Positions 1 through 6,921 of a stretch of 26,137 nt of DNA are shown here, piece by piece. Source of the stretch: UBA11606 sp039815945 (GTDB lineage: Bacteria > Actinomycetota > Acidimicrobiia > Acidimicrobiales > Aldehydirespiratoraceae); the NCBI GenBank assembly GCA_039815945.1, contig JBCBYI010000026.1, positions 1 to 26,137 on the forward strand, in the 5' to 3' direction. The notes beneath the pieces were generated by a model. That model saw nothing but the letters and a program-made list of their open reading frames with translations. It had not been told where the DNA came from and did not search any database. Made by a program: the position numbers and the translations under genes. Within the stretch, counting starts at the first letter, position 1; every line of letters starts with the position of its first letter.

Positions 1-612
1 GCCTGAGACGGCGAAACCGTCGCCGAACGCGGCGACGACGGCGCCGACCGATGCGCAGACCGTCCCGGCGATCACCACCGGCACGAGCGGGTCGCCGTCG
101 CCGCCGGCCCGGATGAGCGTCGAGTAGAGGCCCAGCCCGATCGGGATCACGACCACGATCATGATCGCCCACCCGATGCCGGCGTCGATCCCCGACGACA
201 CCATCACGATCACACCGACGATCGTCGCCATCGATGCGATCACGGCGTCACGCTCGAAGACCTCGCGCAGCAAGAGCCAACTGAAGCCGGCCGCGGCGAT
301 GGGAGCGACTGCCTGGAACAGCAACACGAACGCGACGTCGGTGTGGGTGAGCGAGACGATGAAGCTCACCATCATCGAGCCGAGCAGCACCCCGGCCGCC
401 CCGTGCTGCCAGGGCAGCCGCTCGAGCACCTGGCCGAGATCACGACGGTTGCGCCACCAGACGATCGGAGCCACGACGCTCACCGCGCCGACCCCGCGGG
501 CCGTGAGGTACTGCCACGCGTCGATGTCGTCGGTGGCCCGGAAGAACAGGCCACCAAAACTGAAGACGACGCCCGCCAGGAGCACGAGCACGGCACCGGT
601 TCGCCTCGTCAT
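1..612 (-). CDS. EamA/DMT-family permease, 3' end beyond the window
   Basis: Reading the minus strand from the ATG at 612 gives 204 codons with no stop before the window edge, so the C-terminus is missing. The protein starts MTRRTGAVLVLLAGVVF and is almost wholly hydrophobic, with about six or seven membrane segments (roughly residues 6-25, 36-54, 72-90, 93-114, 121-140, 145-165, 180-200). An early FRATDD.DAW.Y...R segment, positively charged loops (WWRNRRD) and the mid-protein QAVAPIAAA..SWLLLRE stretch are typical of the first EamA repeat followed by the start of the second. EamA (drug/metabolite transporter) proteins are usually about 280-300 residues with ten helices, so roughly two thirds is present. 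It should sit in the cytoplasmic membrane and export or import a small metabolite; the substrate cannot be read from sequence. It is divergent from the small gene at 702, with 89 nt between the two starts. Confidence 0.85.
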   Translation of the reverse strand, partial: MTRRTGAVLVLLAGVVFSFGGLFFRATDDIDAWQYLTARGVGAVSVVAPIVWWRNRRDLGQVLERLPWQHGAAGVLLGSMMVSFIVSLTHTDVAFVLLFQAVAPIAAAGFSWLLLREVFERDAVIASMATIVGVIVMVSSGIDAGIGWAIMIVVVIPIGLGLYSTLIRAGGDGDPLVPVVIAGTVCASVGAVVAAFGDGFAVSG

Positions 613-701
613 GCACCGACCCGATGGTCACCGCCGACGAGGCCTCGTGGTAGAACGCTGTCCACGGCCACCGTTCCCGCACCGAACCCGCCCCGAGTCT
701 C

Positions 702-1133
702 ATGGACACAGAGATCGACGTCGCCCACGACGGGTACCTCGCCACCTTCCACGGACAGCTCTCCGGACCGTCGATCGACGAGGTCCGCCAGTGGGCGTTC
801 GAGGAGTTCGCCGAGCGACCGCTGCGGTGGGCGGTGATGGATCTGACGGACGCGGCGCCAAGGCCGGTGCAGACCATCGATGACGAACAGCGCGAGGTCG
901 AGAGCCTCGACCGCGTGGCCCGCGGCGTCCGCGATGCGAGGACCAACAGCCTCCGTCTCGCGATCGTCGCCGACGCAGCGATGTTCGGGTCGCTCATCGA
1001 ACTGATGGATCTCATCGTCCAACGACGGACGGAGTTGCGGACCAACATCGTCCGCGAGATCGAGCGATTCGACGATGTCGCCACCGCCCGGGCATGGGCG
1101 GCGGACGACACGAGTCCGCACACCGGCGAGTAG
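702..1133 (+). CDS. Small hypothetical protein, possibly STAS/SpoIIAA-like
   Basis: This 143-residue frame starts MDTEIDVAHDGYLATFHGQL and alternates short beta-like and amphipathic helical stretches: a beta pair (residues about 8-17), a helix around 24-37, a strand WAVMDLTDA (43-51), a helix rich in E and R, then strand LRLAIVADA and a long helix to the end. That order resembles the SpoIIAA/STAS-like fold, but I see no diagnostic motif, so the family is a guess. Codon usage in this frame is strongly GC3-biased, and the overlapping minus-strand frames have an arginine-rich antisense look. No signal peptide or membrane segment is visible, so it is probably cytoplasmic. It stands alone, divergent from the EamA gene and convergent with the MOSC gene (32 nt between stops). 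No clear Shine-Dalgarno or -10 was found, so the ATG at 702 is only the best available start. Confidence 0.6.
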   Translation: MDTEIDVAHDGYLATFHGQLSGPSIDEVRQWAFEEFAERPLRWAVMDLTDAAPRPVQTIDDEQREVESLDRVARGVRDARTNSLRLAIVADAAMFGSLIELMDLIVQRRTELRTNIVREIERFDDVATARAWAADDTSPHTGE

Positions 1134-1165
1134 CTCCATCGGCTCGGCGATCGTCGAGGCGATTG

Positions 1166-1726
1166 TCAGACCTTTGTGATCGCGTCGCCCTGGCGGATCG
1201 TGCCGGGCGTGACGACTCGCGCGTTGATGCCGCGGAGGTGGAGCTGCTTGCCGAGCGGCGAGTTCACGAAGCGGTGGGCGTCGAGGCCGAATCGCTGGGA
1301 GAACTTCGCACACCCGTTGTGGGGCTGATCGGTGACCTCGATGACCGCATCGCCGATTGCCAGCTTGGTCCACGGCGGCAGGTTCTCCTCGCTGAGATCG
1401 AGATCGACGATCAGTTGATCGCCGGCCAGCGCCATCCGCTCGGGCGTGCCGGCGAGTTGGGCGAGGATCCGGGCGTTCATCACGTTGAGCTGCATGTCGG
1501 GGTGGGGGCCACCGTCGTCGGTCCGCTTCGAACCGCGCTGGTTCCACGAATCACCGGCGAGGCCTTCCTCGGTGGTGAGCTCGGCCTCGCCGAGCACCAC
1601 GCGCACGTCCTCGCCCGGACGCTGCACGATCAGCTCGAGCGTGCCGTTGTCGCTCGGCGACGCTCGCACGTGATCGAGACCGGCCTCGATCTGCTCGGTG
1701 GTCTGATGCACGATGTCGCCGCTCAT
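1166..1726 (-). CDS. MOSC domain-containing protein
   Basis: The 186-residue product carries the hallmarks of a stand-alone MOSC (molybdenum cofactor sulfurase C-terminal) domain: a GLAGDSW segment near residue 55, a long central part with DLSEENLPPWTKLAIGDAVI, and the C-terminal HNGCAKFSQRFG...LRGINARVV..G.IR.GD signature (about residues 137-183), including the conserved Cys. Proteins of this family bind sulfur or molybdenum cofactor and take part in sulfur transfer or reduction of N-hydroxylated compounds; which applies here is not visible. It is cytoplasmic by composition. It is the last gene of a minus-strand cluster, starting 10 nt behind the SDR gene stop, so co-transcription is likely. 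The sulfite-exporter-like gene at the head of the cluster makes a loose sulfur link, which is inference only. Confidence 0.85.
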   Translation of the reverse strand: MSGDIVHQTTEQIEAGLDHVRASPSDNGTLELIVQRPGEDVRVVLGEAELTTEEGLAGDSWNQRGSKRTDDGGPHPDMQLNVMNARILAQLAGTPERMALAGDQLIVDLDLSEENLPPWTKLAIGDAVIEVTDQPHNGCAKFSQRFGLDAHRFVNSPLGKQLHLRGINARVVTPGTIRQGDAITKV

Positions 1727-1736
1727 GGTGGCGAGC

Positions 1737-2513
1737 CTACGACAGGGGCGGCACCCCGGTGAGGTTGATTTCGTTGAGCAGCCCGGCGTCGATCACGACG
1801 GCCTGGCCGGTGATCGCGCTGCTCTCGTCGCTGCCGAGGAAGAGCGCGAGGTCGGCGATCTCCTCGGGCCGGATGGTCCGGCCGAGCGCCGCCATGTCGC
1901 CGACCTGCTCTCGGGTGATCAGCCCGATGCCGAGCACCTGGTCGAACATGGGCGTCTCGACCACTCCAGGGCAGATGCAGTTGGCTCGGATCCCCTTGCG
2001 GCCGTACTCGATGGCGACGGTGCGGGTGAGGTTGATGAGGCCGGCCTTGGCCGTGCAGTACGGGGCGTTCGCGGCGCTGGCGGCGAGGCCGTAGACCGAC
2101 GAGGTCGAGATGATCGAGCCGCTCCCCTGCTCGACCATGTGCGGCAGCGCCGCCTGCATGCCGTGGAGCGGACCCTTCAACATCACCGAAAGGCTGAAGT
2201 CGAAGCCGTCGAGGTCCAGATCGGCGACATAGCCGCCGGTCGAGGTGGCGGCATTGTTGAAGATGACGTCGATTCGGCCGTGGTCGGTGACGCAACGGTC
2301 GACGGCGGCGCGCACCTGCTCGGGATCGGTGACGTCGCAGTGGACGTAGGTGACGCCGTCACCGATATCGGCCACCATCGCACCGCCGCGTTCGTCGTCG
2401 ATATCGGCGGCGATCACCGCCGCACCTTCGTCGACGTAGCGCTTCGCCGTCGCCCAGCCGATGCCGCCGCTCGCACCGGTGATCACTGCTGCTCGTCCGT
2501 CCATGCGTCCCAT
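1737..2513 (-). CDS. SDR-family NAD(P)-dependent oxidoreductase
   Basis: A 258-residue classical short-chain dehydrogenase/reductase, normal length for the family. The cofactor loop TGASGGIG is at residues 12-19. AADID (about 35-39) ends strand beta-2 with an Asp, which favours NAD(H) over NADP(H). NNA is at 86-88, the catalytic Ser lies in ISTSSVYG (near 138-139), and the Tyr-Lys pair is PYCTAK (Y152, K156). The tail PEEIA...LFLGSDESSAITGQ is the usual C-terminal motif. It catalyses reversible oxidation of an alcohol or reduction of a carbonyl in the cytoplasm; the substrate is unknown. It follows the deaminase gene by 18 nt and precedes the MOSC gene by 10 nt on the same strand. An internal ATG three codons in is an alternative start. 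Confidence 0.95.
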   Translation of the reverse strand: MGRMDGRAAVITGASGGIGWATAKRYVDEGAAVIAADIDDERGGAMVADIGDGVTYVHCDVTDPEQVRAAVDRCVTDHGRIDVIFNNAATSTGGYVADLDLDGFDFSLSVMLKGPLHGMQAALPHMVEQGSGSIISTSSVYGLAASAANAPYCTAKAGLINLTRTVAIEYGRKGIRANCICPGVVETPMFDQVLGIGLITREQVGDMAALGRTIRPEEIADLALFLGSDESSAITGQAVVIDAGLLNEINLTGVPPLS

Positions 2514-2531
2514 GACGGCGAGTCTGATCGC

Positions 2532-3527
2532 TCAGCCGAGGGCGAGCCACTCCTCGACCTGCACCGGCGGGGCAAAGCTCTCGACCAGCGAGTTCTCGGC
2601 CAACTCGGCGAGACCGGCCTCGTCCAGACCCGCGAGCCGAGCCGCATGCTCGTATTCGGTGAGCAGGTCGGTGCCGAAGAGGGGCGGATCATCGGAGCCG
2701 AGGGTCACCGTCAACCCGGCGGCGAGCATCTGCGGGAGCGGGTGCTCGTCGAGCGACGGCACGGCCCCGAGCGCCAGGTTGCTGCCCGGGCACACGTCGC
2801 AGGCGATGCCCTCATCGACCAGCAACTGCAGGACCGACTCGTCCTGGACGGCACCGATGCCGTGCTGAATCCGCTCGGCGCCGAATCGCTCGATGGCGTG
2901 CCGTACCTCCCAGGCCGGCCCGTGTTCGCCGGCGTGACTGATCGTGTGCAGACCCGCCTGCCGAGCCCGCCCGAACGCCGAGTCGAAGTCCTCGTCGAGC
3001 CAGTTGTCGGCCGGGCCACCCATGCCGATGCCGACGACACGGGGATGCGGATGCGCGAGCACGACGTCGAGCGCCTCATGGGCGGCGTCGGCTCCCAGGT
3101 GGGGCGACAGATCCGGGAGCAGCAGCGACGAGATGCCGAGGTCGGCCTCGGCCTGCTCACAGCCGGCGATGATTCCCTGGAGCACCTCGGACCACTCCGA
3201 CCCCTGTTCGACGATGTGGTAGCTCGACGAGACGTGGAACTCCACGTGCACGCACCCTTGCGCATGCGCCGAGTGCAGGTAGGCCTCGGCGATGGCACGG
3301 AAGTCGTCACCATCGCGCAGCAGGCCGCAGACGAAGAAGTAGCGCTCGAGAAAGCTCGGGAAGCCGTCGAACCGCAACCAGTCGCGGATCCCCGCCTCGT
3401 CGCTCGCGGGCGGCGCGACCCCATGGCGATCGGCGAGGCGCAGCATCGTCGCCGGGTCGACGGAGCCTTCGAGGTGGACGTGCAACTCGGCTTTGGGCAG
3501 CGAGCGGGCGAGATCGCGGATCGACAT
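2532..3527 (-). CDS. Adenosine deaminase family protein
   Basis: 331 residues with every metal and catalytic element of the adenosine/adenine deaminase family: the N-terminal PKAELHVHLEGS motif supplies H16 and H18, SHAGEHG gives zinc ligand H198 and catalytic E201, RIQHGIG gives H222, and TLGSDDPPLFG gives D279/D280. CPGSNLALG (about 246-254) is the usual substrate-pocket strand. The family hydrolytically deaminates adenosine, adenine or a related 6-aminopurine in the cytoplasm for purine salvage. The SDDPPLFG form and length alone do not decide between adenosine and a neighbouring purine substrate. The start lies 4 nt after the TauE-like gene stop, so the two are translated from one message. 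All key residues are present, so it should be active. Confidence 0.92.
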   Translation of the reverse strand: MSIRDLARSLPKAELHVHLEGSVDPATMLRLADRHGVAPPASDEAGIRDWLRFDGFPSFLERYFFVCGLLRDGDDFRAIAEAYLHSAHAQGCVHVEFHVSSSYHIVEQGSEWSEVLQGIIAGCEQAEADLGISSLLLPDLSPHLGADAAHEALDVVLAHPHPRVVGIGMGGPADNWLDEDFDSAFGRARQAGLHTISHAGEHGPAWEVRHAIERFGAERIQHGIGAVQDESVLQLLVDEGIACDVCPGSNLALGAVPSLDEHPLPQMLAAGLTVTLGSDDPPLFGTDLLTEYEHAARLAGLDEAGLAELAENSLVESFAPPVQVEEWLALG

Positions 3528-3531
3528 GGGC

Positions 3532-4272
3532 CTAGTACAGCCCGATGAGGCGGCCGCTGAGCGCCACCACGGCGACGATCATCACCGGCCGGACGACGCG
3601 AGCGCCGGCGGCGACGTTGATCCGGGCACCGATCCAACCTCCGAGGGCGAAGCCGAGCGCGAGCGGCAGCGCGAGCGCCCAGTCGATGCGGTCGTTGATC
3701 ACGAAGGCGGGCAGTGCGAACAGCGTGAACAGCGCCGTGGCGATCGCCTTGATGTGGTTCGCGATGACCAGATCGACGCCCGCGCGAGCGAGTGCCACGA
3801 GGATCATGAGTCCGACGCCGACCTGGAACGCGCCGCCGTACATCCCGATCGCCAGGAACACGATCGAGGTCACCCACGCCGGCCAGCGCGGCTTCTCGGC
3901 GAGCGCATCGGTGTCGGGCTTGCGAAGCGACAGCAACAGGATCGGAATCATCAACACGCCGAAGATCTGCTCGAAGGTCTCGTCGGCGATCTGGCTGACG
4001 ACGGTCGATCCGATGACGCTGCCGACGACGGCCGGGCCGAGGATCCGCGTAGCGCCCTCCATGCCCTTCACGCCGTGCTTGGAGAAGGTGCGGGCGGCAT
4101 TGACCGTGCCGGTCAGGATGCCGATGCGGTTCGTGCCGTTGGCGACCGTGCCCGGCGCCCCGACCAGCACCAGGGCCGGCACGGTGATCAGCGACCCGCC
4201 ACCGGCGAGGGTGTTGATGATCGACGCGACGATCCCCACCCCGAAGAGGAGGAGCGAGTCGACCAGATCCAT
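3532..4272 (-). CDS. TauE/SafE family sulfite exporter-type permease
   Basis: A 246-residue polytopic membrane protein with the two-fold repeat expected of TauE/SafE (formerly DUF81) permeases. The first repeat begins with GIVASIINTLAGGGSLITVPAL (residues about 13-34), followed by the family motif GTVANGTNRIG (about 41-51). Further hydrophobic segments lie near 70-95, 100-120, 130-150, 160-190, 195-215 and at the C-terminus. Members move sulfite, sulfoacetate or other organosulfur anions across the inner membrane; the exact substrate is not readable. It leads the operon with the deaminase, SDR and MOSC genes. The start chosen is the ATG at 4272, which has a TAGCGT -10 ending 8 nt upstream and is divergent from the DUF2207 gene. 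Confidence 0.93.
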   Translation of the reverse strand: MDLVDSLLLFGVGIVASIINTLAGGGSLITVPALVLVGAPGTVANGTNRIGILTGTVNAARTFSKHGVKGMEGATRILGPAVVGSVIGSTVVSQIADETFEQIFGVLMIPILLLSLRKPDTDALAEKPRWPAWVTSIVFLAIGMYGGAFQVGVGLMILVALARAGVDLVIANHIKAIATALFTLFALPAFVINDRIDWALALPLALGFALGGWIGARINVAAGARVVRPVMIVAVVALSGRLIGLY

Positions 4273-4280
4273 GCCCGGCG

Positions 4281-4286
4281 ACGCTA
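4281..4286 (-). promoter_or_regulatory. -10 element TAGCGT of the permease operon
   Basis: On the minus strand TAGCGT is followed by 8 nt and then the ATG of the TauE-like gene. This leaves room for only a very short or absent 5' leader. No convincing -35 was seen. Confidence 0.45.
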
Positions 4287-4310
4287 CCGGCCCACCGATG
4301 CAGTGCCATC

Positions 4311-4316
4311 TACGGT
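4311..4316 (+). promoter_or_regulatory. -10 element TACGGT, leaderless-type, for the DUF2207 gene
   Basis: TACGGT lies exactly 6 nt before the ATG at 4323. With transcription starting about 6-7 nt past the -10, the mRNA would begin at the start codon. No Shine-Dalgarno is present between the two. Confidence 0.6.
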
Positions 4317-4322
4317 GGCATC

Positions 4323-6065
4323 ATGCCGATCTCTCGTCGCCGCCGCCTCGCCGTCGTCATCGTCACCATCGCCGCCCTCGTCGTGGGTGTCGCGGCACTC
4401 GTCGTCGCGGCCGGCGGCGACAACGAACGCATCGGCTCGTACTGGATCTCCGGCGAGCTGACCGACCAGGGGCTCGAGGTGGTCGAAGTCATCGACTACG
4501 ACTTCGGGCCCCAGCTCCGTCGGGGCATCTACCGCAACGTCCCCGACGTGCTCCCCGGCACCGTGCGGGTGTCGTCGCCGACCGCCCCCGACGACGTCAC
4601 GATCACCGATGCCTTCGTCGAGCAACAGATCCGCATCGGTGATCCGCTGATCACCATCTCGGGACGGCACCGCTATCGCGTCGAGTACACGCTCGCCCGC
4701 GACGCGGTGGTGCAAAACGGTCGCTTCAGCTGGGACGCCGTCGGCCTCGAGTGGACGGTGCCGATCGAGGACGTACAGGTCTTCGTCGCTCTTCCGGCGG
4801 CCACCGACACCGGCTGCCGGGCGGGCACCCCGTGGTCGTCCTCGGACTGCACCCTCAGCGTGGCCGCGAGCGGCGCCCTCAGCACTGCGCTCGACGATCT
4901 CGCCGCCGGCGAGGGCGCGACGATCAGCGCATCGATCGGCGCCGGCCGGGCGCCAGGCGTGCCGACCGCCCCGACCGGAGCGGCCGAGGATCCCGGTAGC
5001 GGCGTGTTGGCGCCGGCGATCATCGCCGCGATCGCAGCCCTGGTCGGCGCCGCGTTCACGACCGTCCTCGTCCGCCGGGCCGGCCGCGAACGGGTGTGGA
5101 CCGGCGGCGCCGCCGATGCCGCGTTCGGCGAGATCGAGGAGGGACTGAGCACCCGACGCATGGACGAGAAGCGGCTGGCCGAACTGGCCACGATCGAGTT
5201 CGAACCGCCGCGCGACATGAGTGCGGTCGAGGGCGCGCTGCTCCTCCAGGAGCGGGTGCGCGACGAACACCTGTCGGCCTGGCTACTCGAAGCGGCCATC
5301 CGTGGCGAGATCGACATCGGCGACGAGGACGACCCGGTCATCAGCCGCGGCCCGGCACCCGCCCACCCGACCGTTCATCAGATCCTCGACCGGATGTTCG
5401 ACGGCCGGTCGTCGATCGAGCTCGAGTCCTATGACGCCGACTTCTCCAAGGGCTGGTCCCAGCTCGAGGGCGAGCTGACCGACTGGCTGCACGGCGCCGC
5501 CCACTGGGACGAAGCCGGTCGTCGGCGCCAGACCCTCGTCCGCCTCACCAGCGTGCTGGCCCTCGTGGTCGGTCTCGGCGTCGCTGGGCTCGCCGTGCTG
5601 AGCGCGGCTCGCACCGGTCTCGGGCCGGCGCCGTTCATCGCCGCAGGTGCGGCGGTCGCCGGCGCGGCCATCGGTGCGATGGTGTCGTCCTACGAGCTGC
5701 TCGTGCGCACCGAGACCGGCTCTGCGCTGTGGCTCCGCATCGAGTCGTTCCGTCGCTTCCTGGAGAACTCCGAGGCCCGCCATGTCGAGGAGGCCGCCGA
5801 GAAGGGCGTGCTGCGGCAGTACACGGCGTGGGCGGTCGCGCTCGGCGAGACCAGGGCGTGGACCCGGGCAGTCGAGGCCGCCGCAGCCGCCGACCCCCGA
5901 CTGCGCTCGTCATTCGGCCGAGATCTCACGTTCCTCTACGTCGCGTCGTCGATCACGAGCGCGACCAAGACCGCATCGACGGCCCCGTCGAGCTCCGGCA
6001 GCGGCGGCGGCTTCTCGGGAGGCGTCGGTGGTGGCGGAGGCGGGGGCGGCGGAGGTTCGTGGTAG
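4323..6065 (+). CDS. DUF2207-type predicted membrane protein
   Basis: 580 residues. An N-terminal signal-anchor (RRRRLAVVIVTIAALVVGVAALVVAA, about 5-30) is followed by an extracytoplasmic beta-rich domain with the family pattern YDFGPQLRRGIYRNVPDVLPG (about 58-78), YRVEYTL and WTVPIEDV. A membrane segment APAIIAAIAALVGAAFTTVLVRR lies near 230-252. A cytoplasmic part with LLLQERVRDEHLSAWLLEAAIRGEI follows, then two more helices around 400-460, and finally a low-complexity Gly/Ser tail ending in a Gly run before SW. Topology, length and the glycine tail match the DUF2207 (YciQ-like) membrane family, whose function is not established. The coding glycine run near 6030-6057 is in frame. It reads in the same direction as the hydrolase at 6093, but that gene has its own -10. 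The start was fixed by the leaderless -10. Confidence 0.88.
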   Translation: MPISRRRRLAVVIVTIAALVVGVAALVVAAGGDNERIGSYWISGELTDQGLEVVEVIDYDFGPQLRRGIYRNVPDVLPGTVRVSSPTAPDDVTITDAFVEQQIRIGDPLITISGRHRYRVEYTLARDAVVQNGRFSWDAVGLEWTVPIEDVQVFVALPAATDTGCRAGTPWSSSDCTLSVAASGALSTALDDLAAGEGATISASIGAGRAPGVPTAPTGAAEDPGSGVLAPAIIAAIAALVGAAFTTVLVRRAGRERVWTGGAADAAFGEIEEGLSTRRMDEKRLAELATIEFEPPRDMSAVEGALLLQERVRDEHLSAWLLEAAIRGEIDIGDEDDPVISRGPAPAHPTVHQILDRMFDGRSSIELESYDADFSKGWSQLEGELTDWLHGAAHWDEAGRRRQTLVRLTSVLALVVGLGVAGLAVLSAARTGLGPAPFIAAGAAVAGAAIGAMVSSYELLVRTETGSALWLRIESFRRFLENSEARHVEEAAEKGVLRQYTAWAVALGETRAWTRAVEAAAAADPRLRSSFGRDLTFLYVASSITSATKTASTAPSSSGSGGGFSGGVGGGGGGGGGGSW

Positions 6066-6080
6066 CACGGGCGACCCACC

Positions 6081-6086
6081 TACGCT
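6081..6086 (+). promoter_or_regulatory. -10 element TACGCT, leaderless-type, for the alpha/beta hydrolase
   Basis: TACGCT sits 6 nt before the ATG at 6093, in the short gap behind the DUF2207 stop. It implies an independent promoter rather than simple read-through. Confidence 0.58.
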
Positions 6087-6092
6087 CCGGCG

Positions 6093-6860
6093 ATGCCATT
6101 CGTCGACGTCGCCGACATCGCCATCCACCATCTCCGTCTCGGCGAGGGTGAGCCGCTGCTGATGATCTCGGGCAGCGGCGGTGATCTCCGGGAGACCTTC
6201 CCCGAGGCCCACCCGCTCAATCGCCACTTCGACACGGTGCACTACGACCAGCGAGGTCTCGGGCAGACCACCGCCGGCGACCACCCGCCGACGATGGCCG
6301 ACTTCGCCGACGACGCCGCGGGCCTCTGCGCTGCGCTCGGGTGGGATCGTTGCCGGGTCGTCGGCACCTCGTTCGGTGGCATGGTCGCCCAGCACCTCGC
6401 CATCCGCCATCCCGAGCTCGTCGAACGCATGGTGCTCAACTGCACGTCGCCCGGCGGCGATCTGCCGTCGTTCCCACTGCACGACGCCTACGCCCTCCCC
6501 GCGCCGGAAGCGGCCGAGCTGCGCCTCCGCCTCACCGACACCCGCTACGAGACCGAGGGCACCCTCCCGGGCCTCGAGATGCTCGTGCCCCGCTACCGAA
6601 ACGCCGGCGAGCCGTCCGCCGGCTTCCACGCCCAGCTCGCGGCCCGCGCCGCCCACGACGCCACGGCGGGGCTGGCGTCGATCCAGGCGCCGGCGCTGGT
6701 CTGCTCCGGCCGCTACGACGGGATCGCCCCGGTGGCCAACGGTGAACGCCTCGCCGAGCTGATCCCCGACGCCGAGTTCGACGTGTTCGAGGGCGGGCAT
6801 CTCTTCATGTTCCAGGACCGCCGCTCCCGCGAACGCACCCTCGAGTTCCTGTTGGCGTGA
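6093..6860 (+). CDS. Alpha/beta fold hydrolase
   Basis: 255 residues, a compact alpha/beta hydrolase. The strand-3 region has YDQRGLGQT (51-59), the nucleophile elbow is GTSFGG with Ser93, the acid is most likely Asp209 in SGRYDGIAP, and the catalytic His is H236 in EGGHLFMFQD. A small cap of about 60 residues sits between the elbow and the acid. The triad is complete, so hydrolytic activity on an ester, lactone or similar small substrate in the cytoplasm is expected; the substrate cannot be assigned, and peroxidase or dehalogenase-type relatives share this layout. The start is supported by the leaderless -10 at 6081. It is 61 nt upstream of the CHAT gene, which has its own promoter and ribosome site, so it is probably not part of that system. 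Confidence 0.92.
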   Translation: MPFVDVADIAIHHLRLGEGEPLLMISGSGGDLRETFPEAHPLNRHFDTVHYDQRGLGQTTAGDHPPTMADFADDAAGLCAALGWDRCRVVGTSFGGMVAQHLAIRHPELVERMVLNCTSPGGDLPSFPLHDAYALPAPEAAELRLRLTDTRYETEGTLPGLEMLVPRYRNAGEPSAGFHAQLAARAAHDATAGLASIQAPALVCSGRYDGIAPVANGERLAELIPDAEFDVFEGGHLFMFQDRRSRERTLEFLLA

Positions 6861-6891
6861 GGCCCCGTCCCAGGCCGATCGCTCACGGGAC

Positions 6892-6913
6892 TACTGTCGA
6901 CCAGAGGGAGGTG
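6892..6913 (+). promoter_or_regulatory. -10 TACTGT plus Shine-Dalgarno for the CHAT gene
   Basis: TACTGT at 6892-6897 is followed by a purine-rich AGGGAGGTG at 6905-6913, 8 nt before the ATG at 6922. Unlike most neighbouring genes, this one would have a short leader with a strong ribosome site. Confidence 0.55.
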
Positions 6914-6921
6914 GCGCGCCG

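Noticed and set aside
1713..3548. A long plus-strand open frame of 611 codons opposite the SDR and deaminase genes
   Set aside because: It lies wholly antisense to two genes with complete catalytic motifs, and its product is Asp/Arg/His-rich without a recognisable domain; long antisense frames are expected at this GC content.
6030..6057. G-rich run as a possible phase-variable or frameshifting tract
   Set aside because: It mixes GGC, GGA and GGG codons for an in-frame glycine tail typical of this membrane family rather than being a homopolymer.
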